64,000 nucleotides of DNA from assembly GCF_001905795.1 (NCBI RefSeq), contig NZ_LIXJ01000005.1, positions 186,001 through 250,000 on the forward strand. Reading direction: 5' to 3'. Both the position numbers and the translations under genes were made by a program. A model generated the notes under the pieces. It was not told the DNA's origin, searched no databases, and worked only from the letters and a program-made list of their open reading frames with translations. This document shows, one piece after another, positions 50,564 through 59,800 of this stretch. Position 1 is the first letter of the stretch. The number at the start of each line of letters is the position of its first letter. The stretch comes from Streptomyces sp. CB01580 (lineage in GTDB: Bacteria; Actinomycetota; Actinomycetes; Streptomycetales; Streptomycetaceae).

Positions 50564-51939
50564 GCCGGCCCGTCTCCCCCGACCTGGACGTGGCCGTCGT
50601 CGGCGCTGGTCCCGCCGGGCTCACCGCCGCCCACGAGCTGAGCCGTGCCGGGCTGAGCGTGCGCGTCTACGAGAGCCACCGCGAGGTCGGCGGCCGGATG
50701 CGCAGCTTCCGCCACGAGGGCTGGACCGTCGACCGGGGCGCCGAGCAGGTCCCGTCCCGGGGCTACCGCGCCACCTGGGAGCTCCTCGACCGTCTCGGTG
50801 TCCGCCATGACCAGGTGCCCCGCATCGGCGGCGAGGTCGCGGTGTGGCGCGAGGGCCGGGCCCGGCCCGGGGTCGGCGGGCCCGCCGCCCTCGTCGACGG
50901 CGGTGCGGGGCTCGGCCCGGCCGCCCGCCTCGACCTGGTCCGGCTGCTCGGCCGGATCGCCCGCGACCGCCGCCACTACGACGGGGACCGGCCGCACGAC
51001 ACCCCCGTCGGCGCCGCCACCGTCCGCGCCGTGGCCGGGCGTTACCACCCCGATCTGCACGACTATCTGCTCCAGCCGCTCGTCGGCTGCTGCTTCGGCT
51101 GGGACACCGCCCGCTCCGCCGCCGCCCCGATGCTGAGCCTGCTCGCCGAGGTCGGCCCGCCCTCCGGCTGGCGCACCTACCTCGACGGCATGGACCTGCT
51201 CACTCGGCGGCTCGCCGACACCGTCGAGGTCGAGACCGGCCGCGCCGTGCGCGAGGTCGTCCAGACCGAGGACGGGGCCCGGCTGCGTCTCGACGACGGC
51301 GAGGTGACCGCCCGGGCCGCCGTTCTCGCCGTACCGGCCCCGCTCGCCGCCGCGCTTCGGCCCGAGGCACCGCCGGACGAGGCCGAGTTCCTCGGCGCCT
51401 GCACCTTCAGCTCCGCGCTCAAGGTCAGCTGTCTGCTGGACCGGCCCCTCGCCCCCACCGCCGACGGCCGCCCGCTCTATCTCCTGCTGACCCCCGCCGT
51501 CGAGGAGGATGTCCTGACCGCCGTCATCGCCGACCACGTCAAACACCCCGGCCGCGCCCCGCACGGCCGGGGGCTGCTCACCCTCATGGCCGCCCCGGGG
51601 ATCGTACCGGGACTTGCCGAGTGCCCCGAGGAGGAGACGAAGGCCCGGCTGATCGCCGCCGCCGAGCGCTACGTGCCCGGACTCGGCCGCGCCACCCGGC
51701 ACACCTTCGTGCACGCCTTCCCGCACGCTCTGCCGGAGGCCACCCCCCGCGCGCTGCATCTGCGGGAACGCTTCATGCGCCGCCCCACCCGCCCCGTGGA
51801 GTACGCCGGTGACTGGGTGATGCTGCGGCCCGCCTCCGAAGGGGCCGTACGCTCCGGGAGCCTCGCAGCCTCCCGCGTCCTCAGCCGCCTCGGCACCCGA
51901 CGAACCCATTCCGAACGACAGTTGGAGACTGCCCGGTGA
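50560..51939 (+). CDS. FAD-dependent oxidoreductase (protoporphyrinogen oxidase/amine oxidase fold)
   Basis: This 459-residue flavoprotein starts VAVVGAGPAGLTAAHELSRAGLSVRVYESHREVGGRMRSF, the complete GxGxxG dinucleotide-binding motif followed by the GGRxRS motif. The end, PVEYAGDWVMLRPASEGAVRSGSLAASRVL, closes the FAD domain. It resembles the HemY/phytoene-desaturase-like branch that dehydrogenates or oxidises lipid-like substrates. Coupled by overlap to UbiA, it probably acts on the prenylated product. Confidence 0.82.
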   Translation: MSRPVSPDLDVAVVGAGPAGLTAAHELSRAGLSVRVYESHREVGGRMRSFRHEGWTVDRGAEQVPSRGYRATWELLDRLGVRHDQVPRIGGEVAVWREGRARPGVGGPAALVDGGAGLGPAARLDLVRLLGRIARDRRHYDGDRPHDTPVGAATVRAVAGRYHPDLHDYLLQPLVGCCFGWDTARSAAAPMLSLLAEVGPPSGWRTYLDGMDLLTRRLADTVEVETGRAVREVVQTEDGARLRLDDGEVTARAAVLAVPAPLAAALRPEAPPDEAEFLGACTFSSALKVSCLLDRPLAPTADGRPLYLLLTPAVEEDVLTAVIADHVKHPGRAPHGRGLLTLMAAPGIVPGLAECPEEETKARLIAAAERYVPGLGRATRHTFVHAFPHALPEATPRALHLRERFMRRPTRPVEYAGDWVMLRPASEGAVRSGSLAASRVLSRLGTRRTHSERQLETAR

Positions 51940-53528
51940 AGCCGTACGACATGGGGGTGCTCTTCGACGAGGCCGCGGAGCGCGGCCACACCACCGTCGT
52001 CCATCTCGACCGGCCCTTGGACCTCGCGCCCGAGGACGGCACCCGCTGGACCGTCCCCGCCCTCGCGGACCTGGTCGCCACCACGGCGGCACGGCTCGCC
52101 GCGGCCGGGGCCCGCCCGTGCGACCGCGTGGCCGTCGTCAAGGAGAACCACTGGGACTACGACCTCCTCGCCTGCGCGGCGGTACGCGCCGGGGCCGTAC
52201 CCGCCCAGCTCTCCGGACAGCTCGAACCGGCGGTCCTGGCCACGCTCCTCGCCCGGCTCGAACCGGCCGTGCTCGTCACCTCCGCCGCACTGCTGGAGCG
52301 CTGCCGGGCCACCGGGAACGACCTCGCCTCCCTCGCCGGCACCACGCTCACCGTGGACGAGGCCGCACCACGCGCCGTACCGCTGGCCGATGTCGCTCCG
52401 GGGCCCGCGGTGCACCGCCGCCGCCACGACGACGAGCCGCTCGTCATCAACCACACCTCCGGTACCACCGGGGTGCCGAAGCTCGTCGTGCACTCCACGC
52501 GCACGATCATCCGCAAGCTCGCCCGCTTCGAGGCCGTCCCCTACCCCGGCATCGGCGTACGCCGTGACGACACCCTGCTGCACGCCGGTTCCTACGCGCA
52601 CGGGCGCACCTTCTGCTGGACGGGCGTCGCCTTCTCGCGCGCCCCCGAGGCCATGGTCCTGCTGTCCGGGGCGGATCCCGACGCCGCCGACCCGCTGCTG
52701 CGCGCACACCCACCCACCATCGCCGAGGCGCTGCCGAGCACGTACGTCCGTCTCCAGGAGCTCACCAGCCGCCTCGACAACGCCTTCCGGCGGGTACGCC
52801 TCTTCATCAGTACCTACGACGCCGTGCACCCACCCACGATCCGCGCCTATCTGGCGGCCAGTCGGCGCCGGAACCCGGTGTGGATGCAGGGCTGGGGCCA
52901 GACCGAGACGGGCCCGCTCACCTTCCGCTTCCACACCCGCCGTTCCCCGGGGGACGGCGAGCGTACCGCCACCGCCCGCGACCTGGGCCGCCCCATCCCC
53001 GTCAAGACCCGGCTGCGCGTGGTCGACCCGCGCACCCAACTGCCCTTGCCGCGCGGCCGGACCGGGCTCCTCCAGGCCCGGACCGCCGCCCTCGCCCTCG
53101 GCTACGTGGGCGAGGAGGACCGCTGGGCCGACAAGCAGCACCAGGGCTGGTGGAACACCGGCGACATCGGGCTGCTGCGCCGCGACGGCAGTGTCCGTCT
53201 GCTCGACCGCGAGGTCGACAACCCCGGCCGGATCAGCTGTCTGGAGACCGAGGACCGGCTGGAGGAACGGCTTCCCGAGGCGCTGGAATGCGTCGTCCTC
53301 GGCCGCCCGGACGACAAGGATCCGCTGCCCGTCGTCGTCACCCGGGACGGGTGCCTCGATCCGTTGCGTTGGAAGACCGCCGCGGACGGGCTCCCGCCCC
53401 TTGCCGATCCCGTCGTGCTCACCTGGGACGAGGTGCCGCGCACCGGGACCGGGAAGGTGCGGCGCGCCGCCCTGCTGCGGCAGCTCACGGGCGACTCCGA
53501 CACCTGCGGCACCGGCCGCTGGACCTGA
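51936..53528 (+). CDS. AMP-dependent acyl/aryl-CoA synthetase-like ligase (1)
   Basis: This 530-residue ANL-superfamily enzyme has the phosphate-binding loop NHTSGTTGVPKLVVHS, the adenine/aryl motif MQGWGQTETGPL, WWNTGDIGLLRRDGS, and the C-terminal Lys in PRTGTGKVRRAAL that drives adenylation. The hinge motif reads RLLDREVDNPGRI, a divergent form. Substrate unknown; an aromatic or fatty acid is plausible. The GTG overlaps the FAD gene stop (GTGA). The gap that follows contains 21-base tandem repeats. Confidence 0.83.
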   Translation: MKPYDMGVLFDEAAERGHTTVVHLDRPLDLAPEDGTRWTVPALADLVATTAARLAAAGARPCDRVAVVKENHWDYDLLACAAVRAGAVPAQLSGQLEPAVLATLLARLEPAVLVTSAALLERCRATGNDLASLAGTTLTVDEAAPRAVPLADVAPGPAVHRRRHDDEPLVINHTSGTTGVPKLVVHSTRTIIRKLARFEAVPYPGIGVRRDDTLLHAGSYAHGRTFCWTGVAFSRAPEAMVLLSGADPDAADPLLRAHPPTIAEALPSTYVRLQELTSRLDNAFRRVRLFISTYDAVHPPTIRAYLAASRRRNPVWMQGWGQTETGPLTFRFHTRRSPGDGERTATARDLGRPIPVKTRLRVVDPRTQLPLPRGRTGLLQARTAALALGYVGEEDRWADKQHQGWWNTGDIGLLRRDGSVRLLDREVDNPGRISCLETEDRLEERLPEALECVVLGRPDDKDPLPVVVTRDGCLDPLRWKTAADGLPPLADPVVLTWDEVPRTGTGKVRRAALLRQLTGDSDTCGTGRWT

Positions 53529-53556
53529 CCCCGTCCGTCCGGTCCTCGGCCTTTCC

Positions 53557-53724
53557 GTCCTGGGCCCGGCCCTGTCCGTCCCGGCCGCTGTCCGGTCCCT
53601 CCTGAGCCTGGCCGTGTCCGTCCTGAGCCCGGCCGTATCCGTCCTGAGCCCGGTCCGGTCCGGCCTGGGCCCGGTCCGGTCCGGCCTGGGCCCGGTCCGG
53701 TCCGGCCTGGACCCGGTCCGTGAT
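53557..53724. repeat. 21-bp tandem repeat array between ligase and methyltransferase
   Basis: Eight consecutive 21-base units follow each other; the clearest are GGCCTGGGCCCGGTCCGGTCC (twice, identical) and variants beginning GTCCTGAGCCCGG. A further degenerate unit precedes the array. The period is a multiple of three but no gene covers it on the plus strand. It separates the two halves of the rightward operon. Confidence 0.8.
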
Positions 53725-53847
53725 CCCCGTGTCGGGGTGTGATCGCCGCTCACCACACACCGCGCCGAGCCCCAACACCACCTGACACACCATCAGCTTG
53801 ATCGAGCCCCAATCCAACGAGTCCCAGTCCCATCGGAGGAGAACACC

Positions 53848-54762
53848 GTGCCGCAGCCGACGGCCGCCCGCCCGACCCCCACCCCCGGCTACGCCCAGCC
53901 CGGGCCGGAGCACAGCTCGCCCGGTCCGGGATCGGCCCGGCCCGCAGCCCCGGAACAGGTCGGGCCCGACCCCGGGTACGCCTTCGACAACGCCACTCTG
54001 CACAGCACGGAGCAGCACCGCTGCCTCGCCGCCGCCTACGACCCCGTGACGCTGCCCCGGCTCGCCGCCACCGGTGTCGGTCCGGGCTGGACGTGCCTGG
54101 AGGTCGGCGCGGGCGGCGGCAGCGTCGCCCGCTGGCTCGCCGGACGCGTCGGCCCCGGCGGCTCCGTGCTCGCCACCGACCTCGACCCGCGCCACATCTC
54201 CCCCGCCCCGCATCTGGAAGTGCGCGCACACGACATCGTGCGCGACCCGCTCCCCGAGAACCACTACGACCTCGTGGTGGCCCGCCTGGTCCTCCAGCAC
54301 CTGCCGGAGCGGCGCGCGGTGCTCGACCTGCTCGTGCGTGCGCTGCGACCCGGCGGGGTGCTCCAGATCGACGAGTTCGACACCTCCTACGAGCCCCCGC
54401 TGCTCGCCCCCGACGCGGAGTCCGAACAGCTCTACACCGCCTTCCTCGCGGCCAAGTCCGCCGCCCTGCGCGCCGCGGGAGGCGACCCCCACTGGGGCCG
54501 GCGCGTCCCCGCGGCACTGCGGGAGGCCGGGCTCGTCGCGATCGACATCCGCCCGTACGTCGAGGTGCGGCACTCCGGATCGGCCAGCCTCCAACTCCAG
54601 CACCACCACACGCACCACCTGCGCGACCGGCTCCTCGCCCAGGGGATGACGGACCGTCAACTCGACCGTATTCGGGAGCTGATGACCGATCCGGGCTTCC
54701 GCGCGGCGTCCAGCGTCCTGTACTCGACACAGGGCCGGAAGCCCGGAGGAACGCCCCGATGA
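53848..54762 (+). CDS. Class I SAM-dependent methyltransferase
   Basis: This 304-residue protein has SAM motif I CLEVGAGGGSVARWLAGRVG, motif II VLATDLDPRHIS and post-motif LVVARLVLQHLPERRAVLDLLVRALRPGGVLQIDEFD, as in UbiE-like O/C-methyltransferases. The first 45 residues are Pro-rich and low-complexity. GGAGGAGA precedes the GTG. Its stop overlaps the start of the CoA-transferase gene. It probably methylates the cluster's product. Confidence 0.84.
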   Translation: MPQPTAARPTPTPGYAQPGPEHSSPGPGSARPAAPEQVGPDPGYAFDNATLHSTEQHRCLAAAYDPVTLPRLAATGVGPGWTCLEVGAGGGSVARWLAGRVGPGGSVLATDLDPRHISPAPHLEVRAHDIVRDPLPENHYDLVVARLVLQHLPERRAVLDLLVRALRPGGVLQIDEFDTSYEPPLLAPDAESEQLYTAFLAAKSAALRAAGGDPHWGRRVPAALREAGLVAIDIRPYVEVRHSGSASLQLQHHHTHHLRDRLLAQGMTDRQLDRIRELMTDPGFRAASSVLYSTQGRKPGGTPR

Positions 54763-56576
54763 ACATCACCTTCTCCGCGCCCTCCCCCGCACCCGTCGCC
54801 CCTCCGACCGCCCCGTCGGTCGTCGGCGAGGTGGCGGCACGGCTGCTGCGCGGAACCATCGGGGACATCGAAGACACCCGGGACACCGGCGTCACCGGAC
54901 CGTGCGCCGTGCGCCGTACGGCCGACTGGGCCGGGCCCGTGGCCGACGATCTCGACGGGGAGGGCGCCGTCCAGGCGGCCTGCGGGATCATGCACGTCCA
55001 CGGCAGGGCGGGCGGCGGGCCACTCCCGCTCGCTGTGGACTACGCCGCCACCCTGGGCGGGGTGCTCACCGCCCAGGGCGTGTCCGCCGTAATGCTCGCC
55101 CGGCACCGGGGGCTGGAGCTGCGCGAGGTACGGACCTCCGCGGCGCAGGGGGCGCTGCTCGCGCTCTGTCAGTACCTCGCCGAGGCCACGGCCCCACCGG
55201 ACGAGGCCGCCGCACCACGGATCCCCGTTCCGTCCGACGCGACCGCGTCCGGTGCGGCCGTCGGCAGTGCAACGCTCGTGTCGGCGGAGGGCGCGGCCTT
55301 CGAGCTGGAGACCCTCGATCCCGAGGCGTGGCGGCAGTTCTGGGCGCGGCTCGGGGTCACCGCACGGGCGGCGGGGCGCGGCTGGTCGCCGTTCCAGCAG
55401 CGGTTCGCAACCGCCGTCTGCGTACTGCCGGGGGAACTGCGGGAGGCCGCCCGTACCGCCCCGCTCGACGCCCTTCGCGCGGCCGCGGGGGCGTGCGGCG
55501 TCAGTCTGGTCGCGCTGTCGGACGACCCGGTGCCGCCCGGACTACCGGAGCCCGTACGGCTCCTACCGGCGCCGGGCGGCGCGTGCGTCCCCCGGCCGGG
55601 CGGCGGGCCCGCGTCGCCGGGCGCGCTCCCGCTCAGCGGCGTACGGGTCGTCGAGTCCACCCGCCGGGTCCAGGGCCCGCTCGCCGGGCACGTACTGGAA
55701 CTGCTGGGCGCCGATGTCATCCGCGTCGAACCCCCGGGCGGCGACCCGATGCGGGGGCTGCCGCCGCTGGCCGACGGCTGTTCCGCCCGCTATGCGGCGC
55801 TGAACGCGGGCAAGGCCGTCGTCGAGGCCGACCTGCGTACCGCCGAGGGCCGTGCGGCGCTGCGCGAACTCGTCGCGGACGCCGACGCGTTCGTGCACAA
55901 CTGGGCGCCCGGACGTGATGTGCGCCTCGGTCTCGACGCCGAGGGGCTGTGGCGGGTGCGACCGGACCTGGTGTACGCGGGTGCCTCCGGTTTCGGGGAC
56001 GCCTACCCACCCGAGCACACCCCGATCGGCACCGACTACCTCGCCCAGGCTCGCAGTGGCCTCGCCGCCGCCCTGCGCCCGGCCGGCGAGCCGCCCGCGC
56101 CGTCGCTCATGACGCTGACCGACGTCCTCGGCGCTCTCGTCTGTGCCCAGGCGGTCGTGGCCGGGCTCCTGCGGCGGGCGAGGACCGGGAGCGGCGTCCG
56201 TGCCGAGACCTCGCTGCTCTCCGCCGCCGCCCTGGTGCCTCGTCCGCCCGTACGCCGCGCGGCGTGGTCGCCGTTGGAACTGCCTTTGCGGACGGCGGAC
56301 GGCCACCTGTACCTGGGCGAACGGGCCCGCGCCGACCTGGTCGCGCTCGCCCGGGTCACCGGGTCGGCGCACGCCGCTCCGGGGGCTGTCGCCGGGCGCT
56401 TCGGCAGGCGCACGACCGGGGAGTGGCGGGAGCGGCTGCGCTCGGCCGGGCTCGGCGCCACCGAGGTCCGCACCGATCTGAGCACCCTCCCCGCCGACCC
56501 GGCCTTCCGGGACGCCGTCGTCCCGGCCCCGCCCGGTGGATACGCGACGGTGCGCAGCCCCTGGACGTTCTCGTGA
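54759..56576 (+). CDS. Large class III CoA-transferase (CaiB/BaiF) with extended N-terminal half
   Basis: This 605-residue protein has a canonical CoA-transferase domain in its second half: LSGVRVVESTRRVQGPLAGHVLELLGADVIRVEPPGGDPMRG, AGKAVVEADLRTAEGRAALRELVADADAFVHNWAPG, and IGTDYLAQARSGL with the likely catalytic Asp. The first half (ADWAGPVADDLDGEGAVQAACGIMHVHGR..., WRQFWARLGV) looks like a degenerate family III repeat, as in fused two-lobe members. It would move CoA between acids, here probably to or from an acyl intermediate made with the flanking ligases. ATGA and GTGA overlaps couple it to both. Confidence 0.8.
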   Translation: MNITFSAPSPAPVAPPTAPSVVGEVAARLLRGTIGDIEDTRDTGVTGPCAVRRTADWAGPVADDLDGEGAVQAACGIMHVHGRAGGGPLPLAVDYAATLGGVLTAQGVSAVMLARHRGLELREVRTSAAQGALLALCQYLAEATAPPDEAAAPRIPVPSDATASGAAVGSATLVSAEGAAFELETLDPEAWRQFWARLGVTARAAGRGWSPFQQRFATAVCVLPGELREAARTAPLDALRAAAGACGVSLVALSDDPVPPGLPEPVRLLPAPGGACVPRPGGGPASPGALPLSGVRVVESTRRVQGPLAGHVLELLGADVIRVEPPGGDPMRGLPPLADGCSARYAALNAGKAVVEADLRTAEGRAALRELVADADAFVHNWAPGRDVRLGLDAEGLWRVRPDLVYAGASGFGDAYPPEHTPIGTDYLAQARSGLAAALRPAGEPPAPSLMTLTDVLGALVCAQAVVAGLLRRARTGSGVRAETSLLSAAALVPRPPVRRAAWSPLELPLRTADGHLYLGERARADLVALARVTGSAHAAPGAVAGRFGRRTTGEWRERLRSAGLGATEVRTDLSTLPADPAFRDAVVPAPPGGYATVRSPWTFS

Positions 56577-58339
56577 CGGGCGCGGTCCGGGAAGCCGCGG
56601 CCCGCACGCTCACCGCTCCCCCGGCCGTTCCCGGGGCCCGCCGCGACGGGGTGTGGACCTCCCGGGCCGGTCTGGCCGTCCCCGACCTCGTTCCGCGCGC
56701 CGAGCGCCGCGCCTGGACCGAGGAGGGGCTGTGCCCGGACCGCGACCTCTACGCCCTGTTCCGGGAGCGGGTACGCCGCCACCCCCATCGGCAGGCACTG
56801 GTGGAGAGCGGCGACCCGGCCGGCGGGGGGCTCGACTACGCGGGGCTGGACGCCGAAGTCCGCCGCATCGCCGCCCTGTTCACGGAGGCCGGGCTCGGCG
56901 CCGGGGACGTCGTGGCGTTGCGGCTGCCCGGCGGCAGGGACGCGGTCGCCGCCGAGCTCGCCGTGTATGCCATCGGGGCGGTCGCCCTCCCGTACCCGCC
57001 GGGCGGGGACGACCGGGACACCCTGGCCCTGCTGAGCCGCTCCCGCGCGCGGGCCGCCGTGCTCGCCGACCGCGCCGATGCGGCCGTGTGCGCACGACTG
57101 CCTTTTCTCGACGTGGTGTTCGGCACCGACCGGGCGATGGCGGGCGCGCGTTGGCTGGGCGCGCGGGCCCGGCGCCCGTGGCGTCCCGTACCGGTGGACC
57201 CGGCCGCGCCCGCCCGTGTCCTCGTCTCCTCCGGCACCGAGACCGCGCCCAAGATGGTCGCCTACGCCCACCAGGCGGTGGCCGGGGGCCGGGCCGCCTA
57301 TCTGAGGGCACTCGATCCGGACGCGGCCGTACGCCGCCACCTGGTCCTCGTACCGCTCGGCTCCTCCTTCGGGTCGTGCGGTGTCGTCACCCTCGTCGCG
57401 CTCGGCGGCACGCTCGTCGTCCCGCCGTCGTTCTCGGTTCCCGAGGCGCTGCGGGCTCTCACCATCCACCGCCCCACCCACGTCTTCGGGGTGCCGACGA
57501 TGCTGCGCCGGATCGCCGAGAACTGCCCGGCCGACGCCGGGGACTTCCCGGGGCTGCGGGCCCTCGTCTCCAGCGGTGCCGCCCTGCCGCACGGCACCGC
57601 TCGGGCGTGCGCGGAGCGTTTCGGCCGGCCGGTGCTGACCGTGTATGGCTCCTCGGACGGCGTCAATTGCCATACGGTCTGGTCGCCCGGCGCCGAGGAA
57701 GGGTGCGTCGGGACACCGGACCCCGCGGTCGCCGGCATCCGGATCACGGGCCCCGACGGCGATCCGGTGCCACCGGGCGCTTCGGGGGAGATCCAGGCCA
57801 AGGGCCCCATGACCCCGCTCTGCTACCTGGGCGCCCCCGAACTCGACGCCCGCTACCGGACCCCGGACGGATGGGTGCGCACGGGCGATCTCGGCCGGAT
57901 CGGCCCCGACGGGCGCCTGTACCTCCTGGGCCGCATCAAGAACGTGGTGATCCGCGGCGGTCTCAACATCAGTCCCGCCGAGGTCGAGGGCGAACTCGCC
58001 CACCACCCGGACGTCGCCGAGGCGGTCTGCGTGCCGGTCCCCGACCCGGAGCTGGGCGAACGGCTCTGCGCCTGCGTGCGCCCCGTACCGGGCGGTCCCG
58101 TCCCCGCCCTCGCCGACCTCAACGCCTTTCTGCTGCTCCGAGGTCTGGGGAAGCGCAAACTGCCCGAGCGGTTCCTCCACGTTCCTGTCATGCCGCTCGG
58201 TCCCACCGGCAAGGTCTGCCGACGCACGTTGACGGACCGGGCGGGGGACGCCTTCCGGGGGACGGCCGTCGTGCCCCAGGGCCCGGGAGTCGAGGTCGGT
58301 CTGGATGCCTCCGAGGGTGTGAACACGCCCTCGTCGTAG
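56573..58339 (+). CDS. AMP-dependent acyl-CoA synthetase-like ligase (2)
   Basis: This 588-residue ANL enzyme has a variant phosphate loop VSSGTETAPKMVAYAHQA, TVYGSSDGVNCHTVW as the adenine motif, and GWVRTGDLGRIGPDGRLYLLGRIKNVVIRGGLNISPAEVE containing the hinge. The catalytic Lys is in LGPTGKVCRRTL. It resembles the cyclohex-1-ene-carboxylate/salicylate-type ligases. It is the last gene of the rightward operon, coupled to the CoA-transferase by GTGA. It has no carrier protein nearby, so it probably makes a free acyl-CoA. Confidence 0.83.
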   Translation: MTGAVREAAARTLTAPPAVPGARRDGVWTSRAGLAVPDLVPRAERRAWTEEGLCPDRDLYALFRERVRRHPHRQALVESGDPAGGGLDYAGLDAEVRRIAALFTEAGLGAGDVVALRLPGGRDAVAAELAVYAIGAVALPYPPGGDDRDTLALLSRSRARAAVLADRADAAVCARLPFLDVVFGTDRAMAGARWLGARARRPWRPVPVDPAAPARVLVSSGTETAPKMVAYAHQAVAGGRAAYLRALDPDAAVRRHLVLVPLGSSFGSCGVVTLVALGGTLVVPPSFSVPEALRALTIHRPTHVFGVPTMLRRIAENCPADAGDFPGLRALVSSGAALPHGTARACAERFGRPVLTVYGSSDGVNCHTVWSPGAEEGCVGTPDPAVAGIRITGPDGDPVPPGASGEIQAKGPMTPLCYLGAPELDARYRTPDGWVRTGDLGRIGPDGRLYLLGRIKNVVIRGGLNISPAEVEGELAHHPDVAEAVCVPVPDPELGERLCACVRPVPGGPVPALADLNAFLLLRGLGKRKLPERFLHVPVMPLGPTGKVCRRTLTDRAGDAFRGTAVVPQGPGVEVGLDASEGVNTPSS

Positions 58340-58380
58340 CGCAGCACGCCGGATCGCGGGGTGACCACGGCGCGGCCGGT

Positions 58381-58740
58381 TCAAGCAGAGCTGCGTGTGA
58401 CGAGCCTCGGGCGGGCGATCTCGGCGAGGCCGGGGTCGAGTCGCTCGCCGCCGAGCAGCCGTTCGACGGAGGAGGCAACCGCCGCGACGCCCTCGGCGGG
58501 ATCCAGGCAGGTCGTGGTGAGGGCTGGGCGGAGGGCGGCGCCGAGCGGGTGGTTGTCGGTGCCGATGGCGGCGCTGTCCTCCGGTACGCGAAGGCCGGCG
58601 TCGGTGAGGGCCTGGGTGAGCACGAGCCCGAATTCGTCGTTGTACGTGTACACGGCGTCGGGCCTTCGGACGGGGTCGCGCCAGCGGTCGACCGTCGCCG
58701 CGAGACTGGCGGCCGAAGCGCTCGGCGGCTGACCGTCGGC
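58381..58740 (-). pseudogene. LacI/GalR-family regulator, C-terminal remnant
   Basis: Only the end of a LacI-type sugar-binding domain remains: RPDAVYTYNDEFGLVLTQALTDAGLRVPEDSAAIGTD, then LDPAEGVAAVASSVERLLGGE. The helix-turn-helix and the first two thirds of the binding domain are missing; the upstream frame runs into a terminator hairpin and the next gene. It is nonfunctional as a regulator. Confidence 0.72.
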
Positions 58741-58785
58741 GACGTGTTGGTCCACGCGAGCTGTCGTGGACCACAACAGCCAGAG

Positions 58786-58812
58786 AGCCCCAGCCCGGTT
58801 CGGGCTGGGGCT
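58786..58812 (-). terminator. Terminator of the second I36-type gene
   Basis: A perfect 12-bp stem AGCCCCAGCCCG/CGGGCTGGGGCT with a 3-base loop lies about 70 bases downstream of the I36-type stop on the minus strand. Confidence 0.8.
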
Positions 58813-58880
58813 CGAAGGGCTCACGGGGAGCTCACCGGTGCGGGTTCCGGTTCGGTGGACACCGTCGTCTTCGGGCGGTG

Positions 58881-59261
58881 TCAGCAGCCGCTGCCGATGC
58901 GAAGAGAGGTCATCTTGTCGTTGAAGTGCGAGGCTACGGCCGCTTCGGACTTGCCCGGCGCGATCGTGAACATGCACCCGACGTACTTGGAGTGCTCGTA
59001 GACGCTGACCTTTTTGCCAGTGCGGTTCCAGTACGAGGTCATGCGGTCGTTCATGTAGTCGCCGACGTTGGGGTTCGACGAGGTGTAGTGCCGGAAGTCG
59101 CCCCGGTAGCTGGATTTCTCCCAGACGCAGAAAGATCCGGACGGGCACTGGTCGGAGTCGGCTGCCGCCGGACTCGCGGCCATGGAGGCGGTGCCCGCGG
59201 TGAACGCCAGGACGGCCGCGGCGGCCCACAGACGCGAGGAGAAGCTTCTGAATCGGACCAT
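58881..59261 (-). CDS. Small secreted peptidase inhibitor family I36-like protein (2)
   Basis: This 126-residue exported protein has a signal peptide ending near SPAAADS. The mature sequence DQCPSGSFCVWEKSSYRGDF... then YMNDRMTSYWNRTGKKVSVYEHSKYVGCMFTIAPG is a beta/gamma-crystallin-like I36 domain with Cys pairs. The motif CPSG-x-FCVW corresponds to CPSG-x-VCLY in the protein at 6108. GGAGAAAAGC precedes the ATG at 59261. It may inhibit secreted proteases. Confidence 0.78.
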   Translation of the reverse strand: MVRFRSFSSRLWAAAAVLAFTAGTASMAASPAAADSDQCPSGSFCVWEKSSYRGDFRHYTSSNPNVGDYMNDRMTSYWNRTGKKVSVYEHSKYVGCMFTIAPGKSEAAVASHFNDKMTSLRIGSGC

Positions 59262-59800
59262 GCTTTTCTCCGTTTCGTTTTCCATGGTCGACCGCATAAA
59301 GCCGACCGTGAGCAGCGTAGGAATGCCGCAGATCGGCTGGCAATAATCACTCGGGGCGGACCCTTCTACGGATAAAGGTTTCTCCTCTTGATTTCAGAGG
59401 CTTCTCGGGATTTCAAGACGTGGCGCCGGTCAACACGAACAGGTGATATTCCGGCGCGTCCTCAGGGGCGCCCCTGGTCCGTCCGGCGGACCACCGCCGC
59501 CGTCCTCAGCGGCCCCATCTCCCTGTTCGTCTTCGCCAGGGGCCTGGCCTGCCTCGCCACCGCCGCCGCCTGGAAGTACGCCCTCTTCACCCAGGGCCCG
59601 GCGTTTGCCCGGCTCGTCCGATCTTGGCCGGTTGAAGCCGACGACGGACCCCGGAGCGGGCGAACACGGCCCCTGTGAATCAGGGAGTTCTCTACGCTTC
59701 GAGATCCACGAAGGCTCCGTTTTCGTCCCGCCCTCATCCTCAATCGCCGCTCGCGCCTGCCCCGCACCCCGTCTGCAAGCCCTGCATGAGGGGGCAGCGC
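59262..59800. other. Intergenic region, no supported gene
   Basis: The first 100 bases are AT-rich and carry the I36 promoter. The open frames further right have mixed codon bias and no ribosome binding site. The region passes into the decayed transporter sequence described next. Confidence 0.4.

Noticed and set aside
53485..54660. Minus-strand frame across the 21-base repeats, giving repeated RTGPRPD-like peptide
   Set aside because: The repeat has a period divisible by three so all frames stay open; it lies antisense to the methyltransferase and has no supported start.
59388..59678. 96-codon plus-strand frame after the I36 gene, with a hydrophobic middle
   Set aside because: Mixed codon bias, no ribosome binding site and no recognisable homology; probably part of the decayed region.
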